This document shows positions 23,349 through 31,299 of a stretch of 34,589 bases of DNA, one piece after another. This stretch comes from Bacillus sp. AFS037270 (GTDB taxonomy: Bacteria > Bacillota > Bacilli > Bacillales_B > DSM-18226). The stretch is from the NCBI RefSeq assembly GCF_002585305.1, contig NZ_NUNF01000016.1:174448-209036 (forward strand), written 5' to 3'. Numbering within the stretch: position 1 is the stretch's first letter; each line of letters opens with the position of its first letter. The notes under the pieces were generated by a model that ran no database searches, was not told where the DNA came from, and was given only the letters and a program-made list of their open reading frames with translations. Made by a program: the position numbers and the translations under genes.

Positions 23349-23365
23349 TATCTTGATTCTAGATA
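23349..23365. promoter_or_regulatory. Degenerate MhqR-type operator before the pirin gene
   Basis: TATCTTGA-T-TCTAGATA: right arms, but one base short in the centre and with one arm mismatch. It lies about 48 bases before the pirin start. Weaker regulation, or another factor, is possible. Confidence 0.45.
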
Positions 23366-23412
23366 TATAGATTAATAAATTAAATTGACATTTATTTAGG
23401 GAGTGAAAGATT

Positions 23413-24126
23413 TTGATTCAACTTTTTCCTGCAGATACACGTTACACAGTAAAAAATGATTGGTTGGAAAGTTCGCTAAGTTTTTCATTTGGAGAGTATT
23501 ATGATTCCAATAATTTACGATTCGGTCCATTGCGAGTTTTTAACGATGATACTGTCCAGCCAGGACGTGGTTTTGGAATTCATCCGCATCGTGAAGCTGA
23601 AATAGTCTCTATTATCCTAAAAGGCGAGCTTAAGCATGGAGACAACCTAGGAAACTCTGGAACCATTAGTAATGGTAGTATTCAGCGGATAACGGCTGGA
23701 ACTGGAGTGCTTCATTCTGAATTTAACGCTTCAAATGAAGAAGAAGTACAATTTCTACAGTTATGGTTTACACCTAATGAAAAGAAGCTAAAACCGTCAT
23801 ATGAAGACATTTCATATGATATTACTAAATTACACAATCAGTTACTACCAGTTATTTCGCATACATCGTCTGATCAGGTTGCTGGAATCCATCAAGATTT
23901 AACACTTTATTTGTCAAGATTGGATGGAAAGAAGAATTTGAACTTTGAACAGAAATCTGGCAGGAGGATTTACGTCTTTAATATTGAGGGAGAAATCTCA
24001 ATCAACAATGATTATATTTTAAAGTCAAGAGATGCTGCCCGTATAACGGACATACATGAAATAACTATTCAGGGTAATCAAGATAGTTTCTTTTTATTAA
24101 TCGATTTACCTGGGGGTGCCTTTTAA
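23413..24126 (+). CDS. Pirin-family bicupin (quercetinase-like)
   Basis: A 237-residue pirin with the complete N-terminal metal site: His57 and His59 in IHPHRE, His101 and Glu103 in LHSEFN, the same numbering as the YhhW quercetinase as remembered. The C-terminal cupin is degenerate, as usual for the family. Several pirins open the flavonol quercetin with oxygen. In this window, next to enzymes for ring cleavage of quinols and to a phloroglucinol-type operon, a flavonoid-degrading or defence role fits well, but is unproven. It starts at TTG 23413, preceded by GGGAGTG, and overlaps the next gene by one base. Confidence 0.85.
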   Translation: MIQLFPADTRYTVKNDWLESSLSFSFGEYYDSNNLRFGPLRVFNDDTVQPGRGFGIHPHREAEIVSIILKGELKHGDNLGNSGTISNGSIQRITAGTGVLHSEFNASNEEEVQFLQLWFTPNEKKLKPSYEDISYDITKLHNQLLPVISHTSSDQVAGIHQDLTLYLSRLDGKKNLNFEQKSGRRIYVFNIEGEISINNDYILKSRDAARITDIHEITIQGNQDSFFLLIDLPGGAF

Positions 24127-24398
24127 TGTTGATGATACGTCATTCTATTGGCAGCAGATTACTGTGCCAGACTGATATATACAATATTGAAAAGCAGCAC
24201 GATCATTGGCTAATCTCCGTCCCCGTTGATGAAAGGACGGCTTCGGAAATTTTAGATTTTCAGGATGAGTTAAACATATTTGAAGTAAAGGAAAATGAAA
24301 AGGCATGGTTTTATTCTTCTGATGCACAAATTAATTTCCAACGGAACGATAAACAATTGATTATACTTGCTGACCATAAAACTGTATATCCAACATAA
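24126..24398 (+). CDS. Small hypothetical protein coupled to pirin
   Basis: A 90-residue protein not recognised as any family. It has no signal peptide or membrane helix. It is mostly charged, with one Cys at about residue 14, and has ENEKAWFYSSDAQINF in the middle. Its ATG overlaps the pirin stop (TTTTAATG), so translation is probably coupled, which suggests a common job. No own ribosome site is visible. Possibly a truncated pirin-associated domain or a partner protein. Confidence 0.6.
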   Translation: MLMIRHSIGSRLLCQTDIYNIEKQHDHWLISVPVDERTASEILDFQDELNIFEVKENEKAWFYSSDAQINFQRNDKQLIILADHKTVYPT

Positions 24399-24518
24399 AG
24401 AAGTCTTTTTTGAACTGATTATAGTTTCTCATAATATAAAACAGTGCGAGGGGAACCATAAATATATTATTGTTAGTTTACCAAAAGTAGAAGTCAAAAA
24501 AAGTTTAAAACAAATAAA

Positions 24519-24560
24519 TTGACTTTTAATCTCAAAGTAAAGTATTTTGGATTCGAGATT
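24519..24560 (+). promoter_or_regulatory. Promoter and MhqR-type operator of the nitroreductase gene
   Basis: TTGACT (about 24520-24525), 18 bases, then TATTTT (24543-24548). The 18-mer TATTTTGGATTCGAGATT (24543-24560) starts in the -10 box and agrees with TATCTCGAATTCGAGATA at 14 positions. A perfect right half-site TCGAGAT and a further ATCTC at 24529 suggest cooperative binding. Confidence 0.6.
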
Positions 24561-24599
24561 ACTTGCTTCAAACCATAATTTACTGGAGGGTATAATGTT

Positions 24600-25199
24600 A
24601 TGACTAAAGATTTTTATTCTGTATTAAAAGAAAGACGTTCATTCTATGGAATCAATAAAGAGGTACAAGTATCGGATGAGAGGATTAAGGAAATTGTAGA
24701 ATTTGCAGTAAAATACACACCTTCTGCTTTTAACTCGCAAACAGCACGTCTTGTAATATTGACTGGTGAATCTCATGATAAATTATGGGATATTACTACT
24801 GAGACCTTAAGAGAGTTAGTTGGAAATGGAGACTTCTCTGGAACTCAACAAAAAATGGAATCATTTAAGGCGGGGTACGGAACTGTACTATTTTTTGAGG
24901 ACCAAGATATTATTAAATCTCTTCAAGAACAATTCAGTACATATGCTGACAATTTTCCCGTTTGGTCAAATCAAGCATCAGGTATGCACCAATTAGTTGT
25001 TTGGGCAGCATTAGAATCAGAAGGGCTAGGAGCATCTTTACAACACTACAACCCACTTATTGATGAAGAAGTGAAAAATGAATGGAATATTCCTGCTAAT
25101 TGGAAGTTAATTGCCCAGATGCCTTTTGGTAATCCAACAGCTCAACCAGGTGAGAAAGAATTTAAGCCAGTAGAAGATCGTGTGAAATTTTATAAATAG
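24600..25199 (+). CDS. Nitroreductase-family flavoprotein (MhqN-like)
   Basis: A 199-residue nitroreductase with FMN-site Arg-rich start KERRSFYGI, YTPSAFNSQTARLVIL, and GLGASLQHYNP in the C-terminal part. MhqN of Bacillus subtilis belongs to this family, and the MhqR-type operator in front of this gene supports the same role: two-electron reduction of quinones or nitroaromatics without radical formation. It starts at ATG 24600 behind GGAGGG. It ends the defence cluster, with a terminator after it. Confidence 0.85.
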   Translation: MTKDFYSVLKERRSFYGINKEVQVSDERIKEIVEFAVKYTPSAFNSQTARLVILTGESHDKLWDITTETLRELVGNGDFSGTQQKMESFKAGYGTVLFFEDQDIIKSLQEQFSTYADNFPVWSNQASGMHQLVVWAALESEGLGASLQHYNPLIDEEVKNEWNIPANWKLIAQMPFGNPTAQPGEKEFKPVEDRVKFYK

Positions 25200-25228
25200 A
25201 TAGACGAAGAGTTTTTTTCATTAATAAA

Positions 25229-25258
25229 GCCTGATGGTAATTTCCATCAGGTTTTTTA
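25229..25258 (+). terminator. Terminator of the nitroreductase gene
   Basis: CCTGATGG, TAATTT, CCATCAGG then seven-base T-rich tail. A classical strong terminator. Confidence 0.9.
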
Positions 25259-25274
25259 ATGGGAATGGGGAAAG

Positions 25275-25365
25275 TCAATAGTGTGTGAGCCAGAACCGCC
25301 GGGTATCGAATCAGCTCATACGATGGTGAGAGATGGGGGGATTTCAACCCCTTCGTATTTATTAA
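25275..25365 (+). other. GC-rich foldable stretch, possible group II intron end remnant
   Basis: About 90 bases much richer in G+C than the flanks. Pairs visible: TGAGC/GCTCA around a 23-base loop, GGGG/CCCC, and ATACGA/TTCGTAT enclosing the second part. CATACGATGGTGAGAGATGGGGGG resembles the 3' side of domain V of bacterial group II introns. No reverse transcriptase is nearby. Assignment is tentative. Confidence 0.25.
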
Positions 25366-25435
25366 GTGTTTTTCCTTCAAATTTTAAATGGTTCCCATCT
25401 TTACTTTTTTAAGCTTGTTTGCTTTCTAACTAATA

Positions 25436-25570
25436 TTATAAACGTTTTAACATTTCTACAATTTCTTTTCGTTCTTCTTCCTTGTTCATTTCTATATTTG
25501 CTCGTTTCCTGCAAAATTCACATTCGCAATCCTTATTATGTTGATCCAAATTTTTATTGTTTTTGTCCAT
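25436..25570 (-). CDS. 44-residue Cys-rich micro-protein (CxCxxC)
   Basis: On the minus strand a 44-residue frame starts at ATG 25570, 12 bases after AAAGGAG. The sequence is strongly charged, with CECEFC in the centre (Cys-x-Cys-x2-Cys) and a Lys/Glu-rich helix at the end (NKEEERKEIVEMLKRL). Composition, ribosome site and codon use support a real gene; the opposite strand carries only a low-complexity hydrophobic frame. The cysteines could bind zinc or an iron-sulfur group, or form part of an interaction motif. No family was recognised. Confidence 0.55.
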   Translation of the reverse strand: MDKNNKNLDQHNKDCECEFCRKRANIEMNKEEERKEIVEMLKRL

Positions 25571-25848
25571 CTTTGTACTACACTCCTTTCAAACTAATGA
25601 CATATATACAACAGGGGATAGAATCATCTGTCTGAATTAAGCATTCCCAAAATTACAGAGACAATACTTGAATAATAAAGATTTAGGTATACTCAAATGG
25701 GATAAGCAAAATGCAAGTGAACGAACTTTTTTATTGTATTGCTTAAAGGGTTTTTATTAAAAATTTAATTGAATAACGATAGAGTATTAATGGTAAATTT
25801 AGGGCATTTTAAGGATATCAATACGAAAGTGCGAGAGGATGTTAATTA

Positions 25849-26337
25849 GTGGAGAAAAAGTTGTTAAAGTTACTATTAGCAGGATGTGTTTTATCTTTTC
25901 CATTTTTATTCAGGGGACCAAAAATGAGAGAAAATCTTTTAATTTTTTTCTCTAAAGGAGTTATTGCGACTCTTATTGATGCATATGTTGTTGGCACCAA
26001 AAAAATAGAATACCCAGTTCGCCCTTTTTCAAAAATTTTTAAAACAAATATTATTTATGACATGTTATTTTTCCCAATTCTAAGCGTTATCTGGGTGAAA
26101 ATATCGTATAATGATAAATTTAGTAAAATTCTAATGAAAAGTTTGCTGTTTAGTGTTCCTATGAGTCTGGGTCAATGGTTTATGGAAAAGAACACGAGAT
26201 TATTTAAATGGAACAAATGGTCAGCCTTCCATACTTTTGCAAGTGTTAATTTTACTTTGTTTATCATTAGAGGGTTTGTTGGTTTAATAAAAATGTTAGA
26301 TAAGTTAAAGGGTAAACAAAATATAACCGAATATTAA
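25849..26337 (+). CDS. CBO0543-family integral membrane protein
   Basis: A 162-residue protein with about four membrane segments, ending in a Lys-rich tail. ENLLIFFSKGVIATLIDAYVVG, KIEYPVRPF and TNIIYDMLFFP match the CBO0543-type proteins common in Bacillus and Clostridium. It starts at GTG 25849 behind AGAGGATG. No function is known for the family. It stands alone, without a clear operon. Confidence 0.75.
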   Translation: MEKKLLKLLLAGCVLSFPFLFRGPKMRENLLIFFSKGVIATLIDAYVVGTKKIEYPVRPFSKIFKTNIIYDMLFFPILSVIWVKISYNDKFSKILMKSLLFSVPMSLGQWFMEKNTRLFKWNKWSAFHTFASVNFTLFIIRGFVGLIKMLDKLKGKQNITEY

Positions 26338-26389
26338 AGGTTGATTCTAAGAAAGGTGCATCACTATTGTGATAGCACCAATGTAATGG

Positions 26390-26860
26390 CTAATCCCAGA
26401 TACGAATTCTTGGAACCCCTGCTGTTCTTAAATAATCCAATAACTGACCAGTATGAACTGATTCATGATAGGCAACACGTAACAGCATGTCACCTAAATC
26501 TCTTATGTACCCTGAATCGGAGCGGTCAATCTTTATATTTGCCAAGTCTTCTTCAGTAAATGACTTGATTGTATCAATAAAATCATTTCGATAAGGTTCT
26601 GCAAATTCCAATTCTGCATTTACAGAAGTAAAAGGTCTATTTTCGAAAGGGGAATCGAAAACGGATAAACTCCCTCGATTTTTAATGGCCAGGTGGTAAT
26701 AGTGCTCGCTTTCCAATGCGTGTCTAATCATTTCTATGCAATTCAGTGCTTCATCATCTGGTCTCCATTCGAGTTTTTCTTTAGGAATAGATGTCCAAAC
26801 CTTTATGCTTCTTCTTCTAACTTCATTAAAGTTAATAATCAATAAATCAATTGAGTTCAT
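26390..26860 (-). CDS. DinB-family protein
   Basis: A 156-residue four-helix-bundle protein of the DinB/YfiT type. MIRHALESEHYYH and the late HESVHTGQLLDYLR hold the three histidines that usually bind a metal. The ATG at 26860 has AAAGGAGG ahead of it; the reading frame runs 20 codons upstream without a site. Family members are metal-dependent enzymes, including thiol S-transferases (bacillithiol, mycothiol), and DNA-damage-inducible proteins. A bacillithiol-linked detoxification role is conceivable here but unsupported beyond family. Confidence 0.8.
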   Translation of the reverse strand: MNSIDLLIINFNEVRRRSIKVWTSIPKEKLEWRPDDEALNCIEMIRHALESEHYYHLAIKNRGSLSVFDSPFENRPFTSVNAELEFAEPYRNDFIDTIKSFTEEDLANIKIDRSDSGYIRDLGDMLLRVAYHESVHTGQLLDYLRTAGVPRIRIWD

Positions 26861-27107
26861 AAATGTTCCTCCTTTGATAAACATATTATTATTATATATG
26901 CGAATGGATGTTCGTGCCAATGTGTTAGAGGGAACCTTTACATTTTTTTGAAAACATTGAATTTAAGACGCTTATTAAAATAACGGATGAGATGCTTTAA
27001 TAACAAAGGAACGTTTTTTTCTTATTCAGGTAAATCAGCTAATAGTTTGTCAATATTTTTTAAATTTAAAATTAAAAAACCTCATGCTATACAAAAAAAT
27101 TGCATGC
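26861..27107. other. Gene-poor stretch with a possible C-terminal gene scrap
   Basis: The promoter region of the dinB-type gene and AT-rich sequence. On the minus strand a frame of about 19 codons ends at 27022 and reads NLKNIDKLLADLPE just before its stop. This looks like the tail of a lost gene but is too short to assign. Confidence 0.25.
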
Positions 27108-27147
27108 CACAAAACCTTCCTTTATTCTAATTTTGGAAGGTTTTGTG
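27108..27147. repeat. 13-bp perfect inverted repeat
   Basis: CACAAAACCTTCC, 14 bases, GGAAGGTTTTGTG. It is terminator-like in stability but lacks a T run on either side. It borders the minus-strand scrap that ends at 27152. Confidence 0.5.
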
Positions 27148-27151
27148 TTAT

Positions 27152-27334
27152 TTAGGTAGATATAGGTTTTAATCTGTATCTTGGAAAGTCGTTCTGTTCT
27201 TTAGGGAAAATATCCAATGTATGGTTTTCCTTCTTCACGTTTTTATCATAGAACTCTCGTAATTTCTTTTTACGAGGAATAATAAAATTGAAGAGAAAGA
27301 GCGGATAAATCAAATGTTGCTCAGTGCCTGCCAA
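27152..27334 (-). pseudogene. Possible truncated gene, C-terminal fragment
   Basis: A 60-codon frame with protein-like composition (REFYDKNVKKENHTLDIFP and FPRYRLKPI) starting from TTG with no ribosome site. The hydrophobic beginning followed by a basic, polar tail suggests the end of a membrane protein whose first part has been lost. It could also be chance. Confidence 0.25.
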
Positions 27335-27435
27335 AACTCAAACACCATCACTGTGAATTTTTTTGCGTGAAGTATAAAAAAAGCCATTTCTCAAAAAAAC
27401 GGCTGTATTCCTTATTCTAATAAAGCAACATTACT

Positions 27436-27951
27436 TCAATAAGCTATTTTAACATTTGGTAATATTGTTTTTAGCTCAATTAAGTTGTCTATTACAAAAT
27501 CAGCTTGAGCGAGTTCATCTTCTTGTGCAAAATCAAGATTACATCCAATTGCAGTTAATCCATTATCTTTAGCTGCATTTATATCAGAAAGACGGTCGCC
27601 GACAACTACTGCATTTCTGATGTCGTATTTTTCAATAATTGCTTTAACTAAATACCCTTTATCGAGCGTTTTGATTTGCTGAATACTAAAAGTTTCAGTA
27701 ACCCAATTATCCAAATTATAATAATTTACAATTGCTTGTAAATACTTTACTAAGCAATTGCTAGCTATATAAATAGAATAATTGTTTTCTTTTAAGTAAT
27801 CGAAAACTTCCTTTAAATTTTGATACAAAGCCACTTTTCCACAGTTTATGTTTTCAATTAATCTTTCTAGAAAATAAGCATCCGTTTGTTTTCTTACTTC
27901 ATTTGAATGATTAGGTAACAAAGTTTCCCTTGTTTTATTCAAGAGCAACAA
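27436..27951 (-). pseudogene. HAD-superfamily hydrolase lacking the nucleophile motif
   Basis: A 171-residue frame with the later HAD motifs: IYIASN (motif II), a Lys before VKAIIEKYDI, and VVVGDRLSDINAAKDNG (motif IV with GDxxxD). The first 40-50 residues, which normally hold DxDGT with the catalytic Asp, are absent: a stop lies just upstream and only TTG codons begin the frame, without a good ribosome site. An inactive fragment of a phosphoglycolate-phosphatase-like gene is the best reading. A retained regulatory fragment is an alternative. Confidence 0.65.
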
Positions 27952-27994
27952 AGTTTACGAAAAGAGCCAAATAAAAAAATAGGATGGGAATTTT

Positions 27995-28279
27995 ATGTTT
28001 GATTTTTTATCAGATTTTTTATCGAGTTTAGTAGGTGTAAGCACAGGTGGTTTGGACACTAAAAAAATTGATTATAATATTGAGCTACTAAAACAACAAG
28101 GATGGTTTAAGAAGATTTATGAGGATGAGAAATATCACAGATTATTTATTACGAATAGAAAAGTTAGAGCTTATTTACAAAGCAGAACTCGTGTTAAAAA
28201 AATTATTCGTAGTAAGGTAGCTCAAAGGAAGTTATTAATTTTAATTGACCAACAATTAAAATCCTTCAAAATACCTTGA
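27995..28279 (+). CDS. Hypothetical protein, basic and helical
   Basis: A 94-residue protein of unknown family. It starts at ATG 27995 behind GGATGGGA. The start MFDFLSDFLSSLVG is amphipathic; the rest is rich in Lys/Arg (RVKKIIRSKVAQRKLLI), suggesting a nucleic-acid or membrane-surface role. It is divergent from the HAD fragment. No partner gene is evident. Confidence 0.55.
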   Translation: MFDFLSDFLSSLVGVSTGGLDTKKIDYNIELLKQQGWFKKIYEDEKYHRLFITNRKVRAYLQSRTRVKKIIRSKVAQRKLLILIDQQLKSFKIP

Positions 28280-28475
28280 TAATTACCTTGCTTGGTTTTT
28301 ATTTGTCGATAGTCGTAGCAATAAAAGCACTAAACAGCAAATTAAAGAATATCTACTAACATCATTTGTATTTCAAATGCCAGAGACTTATGAAAGTTTG
28401 CGTCTGACCAAATTCAATGTGTAATCCTTGTTCAACGAGCAGAATAGATGTGTTAGAAATTTACCAAGTTCCTAA

Positions 28476-28613
28476 TCAACACGCAATTTAGGATGTTATA
28501 CTTACCGAACTATTTATGGATTGTATCAATTAAATCCTAAGAAATGGTTAGAAGAACTTAGTCACCGAAATTATATTACACATTACGGGGTTACAACATT
28601 TGTAAATTATTGA
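28476..28613 (+). pseudogene. Gene remnant, 45 codons
   Basis: Open frame between a TAA (28473) and a TGA (28611-28613), reading CYTYRTIYGLYQLNPKKW, EELSHRN and YITHYGVTTFVNY. It has protein-like use of Trp/Tyr but no start or ribosome site. It is probably the tail of a decayed gene; the rest of 28280-28660 shows only scattered stops. Confidence 0.35.
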
Positions 28614-28668
28614 ATGCAGGGAACATAAATTGTATATAGTTCCTAAAGGTATTTGTTAAACATAAGTG

Positions 28669-28695
28669 AGGAAACCCTTATAGATTGGGTTTCCT
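28669..28695 (+). other. Hairpin AGGAAACCC/GGGTTTCCT
   Basis: 9-bp perfect stem, 9-base loop, with no strong T run. It may be a decayed terminator at the end of the remnant region. Confidence 0.4.
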
Positions 28696-28749
28696 TAAAA
28701 ATTAATTTTAAACAAAGCTAAATCGATTCAATCGAACAGAAAATTTCGT

Positions 28750-28755
28750 TATAAT
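28750..28755 (+). promoter_or_regulatory. Candidate -10 box of the CD3324-type leader
   Basis: TATAAT ahead of the leader peptide frame. No clear -35 at the right distance, so only tentative. Confidence 0.35.
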
Positions 28756-28780
28756 TACAAATCAAAGGGGGTGTTAACAG

Positions 28781-28873
28781 ATGGAGAATCACTTAAGATT
28801 GTCTGGTACTTCTTCCACTCATGCAAAGCCTATTATTGGAAAGGCGATACTTTGCGTGGGGCGAAACATTTAA
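28781..28873 (+). CDS. 30-residue leader peptide candidate
   Basis: ATG at 28781 follows AAAGGGGGTG at a good distance and opens a 30-codon frame beginning MENHLRLSGTSSTHAKP. The frame overlaps the first arm of a long-range RNA stem. So it could be a translated leader that controls folding, or a small protein, or a spurious frame in a structured RNA. Confidence 0.35.
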   Translation: MENHLRLSGTSSTHAKPIIGKAILCVGRNI

Positions 28874-28944
28874 TTTTATCGCTTAACAAGCTTTTCTAAT
28901 ATTTTGGCTTTGCACCTTATTTTTATGAAATTCAAAATAAGGAG
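28822..28944 (+). promoter_or_regulatory. Nested stem leader with ribosome-site-sequestering hairpin
   Basis: TGCAAAGCC (28822-28830) pairs perfectly with GGCTTTGCA (28906-28914); inside it GCGATA pairs with TATCGC. Directly after it CCTTATTTT (28915-28923) pairs with AAAATAAGG (28934-28942), which covers the ribosome site AAGGAG of the next gene. This arrangement could switch translation on and off. No known riboswitch class was recognised. Confidence 0.5.
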
Positions 28945-28953
28945 CGGGCAAAA

Positions 28954-29223
28954 TTGAAATATATTAATGCAGCAAAAGTTTTACCCGAAAAGCTAATCGT
29001 GGAAATTCAAAAGTATGTCCAGGGGGAAACTCTTTACATTCCTAAGCCGGAAACGGAGCATCGGAAATGGGGAACCTCAAGTGGCGGGAGACGCATGCTT
29101 GATCGCCGTAATGCGGCCATTAGAAATTCTTTCATAAATGGCAGCAGTATCCAGCAGCTAGCTAATGAATATTACCTCTCAACCGAAACCATTAAGAAAA
29201 TTGTTTATTCACATAAAAAGTAG
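28954..29223 (+). CDS. CD3324-family helix-turn-helix protein
   Basis: An 89-residue protein of the CD3324/Mor-like type: MKYINAAKVLPEKLIVEIQKYVQG, then GETLYIPKP and a C-terminal helix-turn-helix FINGSSIQQLANEYYLSTETIKKIVYS. A DNA-binding role is likely; targets are unknown. It starts at TTG 28954; the ribosome site AAGGAG is nine bases upstream and lies within a hairpin (see the leader entry). A terminator follows closely, so it is a single-gene unit. Confidence 0.75.
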   Translation: MKYINAAKVLPEKLIVEIQKYVQGETLYIPKPETEHRKWGTSSGGRRMLDRRNAAIRNSFINGSSIQQLANEYYLSTETIKKIVYSHKK

Positions 29224-29231
29224 GCAAACAG

Positions 29232-29261
29232 CACTGGTGAAATCCTTCATCAGTGTTTTTT
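29232..29261 (+). terminator. Terminator after the CD3324-type gene
   Basis: CACTGGTGAA, ATCC, TTCATCAGTG plus six T. The stem has one G-T pair. Confidence 0.85.
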
Positions 29262-29362
29262 ATGTAAAAAACGGTTCTAAGTCATATTCTCCATTTTAAA
29301 GTCTTGCTGCATTTTTTAAAATAAGAGTAAGAGAAGTCAGCAAATAATAGGAGAGAAATGTA

Positions 29363-30013
29363 ATGACCGAAAAATTTATTAAAAATGAGCAGTTGAATTT
29401 TATAAAAAAACAGATTGCTATGATTAAGGACAGTGCTAAAAAGAATATACCCCCAAACGTGTTGGCTGCTGTGATCGACTTAGCCAATGCCAAAATCTTA
29501 GATCTCATTTCAAATGCATCATTGGATCAACAAGAAATGCTGGATCTTTCCAGACTAAAAACAGATGCTGAATATGAGCAATATATCCAGCGTCTTTCAG
29601 ACTATTTGGTTCCCTTTCCAAAAATCACCGAGGAGCAACTGAAAAAGATGTTTCCGAAGAATAAAAAATTAAAGCGGCCTGATTTATCAGAAATAGACCA
29701 TAATCAGCTAACCTATTTAAGCTGGAACGATCTAAGATCTAATAAAAAATTTATTGTATATGAACTGGATGGAAAAATGGTTGGCATCGAATGTAATTTT
29801 GCACCGACTAGTAAAAATAATATTTGTTCCATTTGTAATAGTTTTAGCGAGGTTGCTTATTTTTCCACCGTCACAAAATCGAAAAAATCTAAAAACCCGG
29901 ACTATTACAAGGCTATCGGCAATCTCATCTGCGCTGATAGCAGCGAATGCAATAAAAAAATAACCAATGTCGATTATTTAACAACTTTTCTAAAAGATTC
30001 ATTAGGAATGTAA
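29363..30013 (+). CDS. FusB/FusC-family EF-G-binding protein
   Basis: A 216-residue protein with the family's N-terminal helical bundle and C-terminal zinc finger: CSIC near residue 156 and ICADSSEC near 192-198 supply four Cys. The stretch FIVYELDGKMVGIECNFAP is also typical. FusB-type proteins bind elongation factor G and rescue ribosomes stalled with it, giving fusidic acid resistance; many chromosomal Bacillus homologues exist. Whether this one gives resistance is unknown. It starts at ATG 29363 behind GGAGAG. Confidence 0.8.
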   Translation: MTEKFIKNEQLNFIKKQIAMIKDSAKKNIPPNVLAAVIDLANAKILDLISNASLDQQEMLDLSRLKTDAEYEQYIQRLSDYLVPFPKITEEQLKKMFPKNKKLKRPDLSEIDHNQLTYLSWNDLRSNKKFIVYELDGKMVGIECNFAPTSKNNICSICNSFSEVAYFSTVTKSKKSKNPDYYKAIGNLICADSSECNKKITNVDYLTTFLKDSLGM

Positions 30014-30241
30014 ATACTTGACATGGTATCACTATAATAATTGTTTTTGAAGTCAGTTTGACTATTTTTGTATATAAATGTTTCTATTTTTATTTACTTT
30101 AAAAAAAGAGAGCTATGCAATCAGCAACCTATAAGAAATGAAAAGAGAATGAAAATGGTAAAATAAAGTGGAATGATAACTGATTTTTTACACTGGAATT
30201 TTGGTCACATTATTATCGAATAAAAATTAAGGAGAAAAACT

Positions 30242-31156
30242 ATGTTAAAAACATACCAAAAAATCGTTCCGCATTTATGGTATGACAAGGAGGCAAAAGA
30301 AGCAGTCGAGTTTTACTCTTCCATATTCCCTGACTCAAAAATTACGGATGTAACAACAATCCAAGACACACCATCGGGCGACTCCGATATAGTCTCTTTT
30401 GAGCTTTGGGAGCATAAGTTTATGGCAATCAGCGCAGGGCCTTTTTTCAAGATCAATCCGTCGGTTTCTTTCATAGTCAATTTTGACCCATCGCGAGAGA
30501 AAGACGCGAAAGAAAAAATAAATGAGGTTTGGAACAAATTGTCCGAAGGTGGCACAGCGTTAATGCCTCTTGATAAGTATCCGTTCAGTCAGAAGTATGG
30601 TTGGATTCAAGATAAATATGGTTTGTCCTGGCAGTTAATCCTTAGCAATCCGGAAGGTGAGGAGCGGCCTACATTTGTGCCGTCACTTTTGTTTGTCGGC
30701 GATAAATGCGGCAACGCCGAAGAGGCTATTAATTTTTATTTATCAGTATTTAAGAACTCAAAGCAGGGACTAATCACCCGCTACCCAAAAGGCATGGAAC
30801 CTGACAAAGAAGGAACCATCATGTTCTCTGATTTCATGCTTGAAGATCAGTGGTTTGCTGCAATGGATAGCGCGAAAAAGCACAAATTCAGTTTTAACGA
30901 GGCAATCTCATTTATGGTGTACTGCGAAACACAAGAAGAGATTGATTACTACTGGGAAAGGCTCTCTGCAGTTCCTGAAGCCGAGCAATGCGGCTGGCTG
31001 AAAGATAAGTATGGCATATCCTGGCAAATTGTGCCAAGTGAGATGGACGAGATGATGAGAAATGCCACGCCGGAGCAACTTGCGCGCCTAACGAAAGCAT
31101 TTCTTAAAATGAAGAAATTTGAGCTTGTGAAATTACAGAGAGCATACATGGGATAA
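30242..31156 (+). CDS. Double PhnB-like VOC protein
   Basis: A 304-residue protein with two PhnB-type VOC domains. Each starts with an [13 protein letters not shown] or [17 protein letters not shown] segment and ends with a [12 protein letters not shown] / [15 protein letters not shown] segment, showing an internal duplication. It has no known enzyme activity; related proteins are annotated from distant similarity to a ubiquinone methyltransferase. It starts at ATG 30242 behind AAGGAG. It is a stand-alone gene. Confidence 0.8.
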   Translation: MLKTYQKIVPHLWYDKEAKEAVEFYSSIFPDSKITDVTTIQDTPSGDSDIVSFELWEHKFMAISAGPFFKINPSVSFIVNFDPSREKDAKEKINEVWNKLSEGGTALMPLDKYPFSQKYGWIQDKYGLSWQLILSNPEGEERPTFVPSLLFVGDKCGNAEEAINFYLSVFKNSKQGLITRYPKGMEPDKEGTIMFSDFMLEDQWFAAMDSAKKHKFSFNEAISFMVYCETQEEIDYYWERLSAVPEAEQCGWLKDKYGISWQIVPSEMDEMMRNATPEQLARLTKAFLKMKKFELVKLQRAYMG

Positions 31157-31299
31157 TCAGAATACAAACAACGGAAGATCTGAGCTAGTCGAACAAATGA
31201 CGGAAGAGTTCAGAGAAATGTTTAAATGAAACTAAACTTTTCCTTGATGAATGATAATTTTACATAAATGTTATTGAACTATCAGTTGCAAGAGTTTAA

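Noticed and set aside
25275..25365. tRNA-like reading of the GC-rich stretch (GGTATCGAATC similar to a T-loop)
   Set aside because: No acceptor, D or anticodon stem can be formed around it.
25366..25635. 89-codon hydrophobic frame on the plus strand
   Set aside because: Low-complexity Phe/Leu/Cys-rich antisense of the better supported 44-residue minus-strand gene, with no ribosome site.
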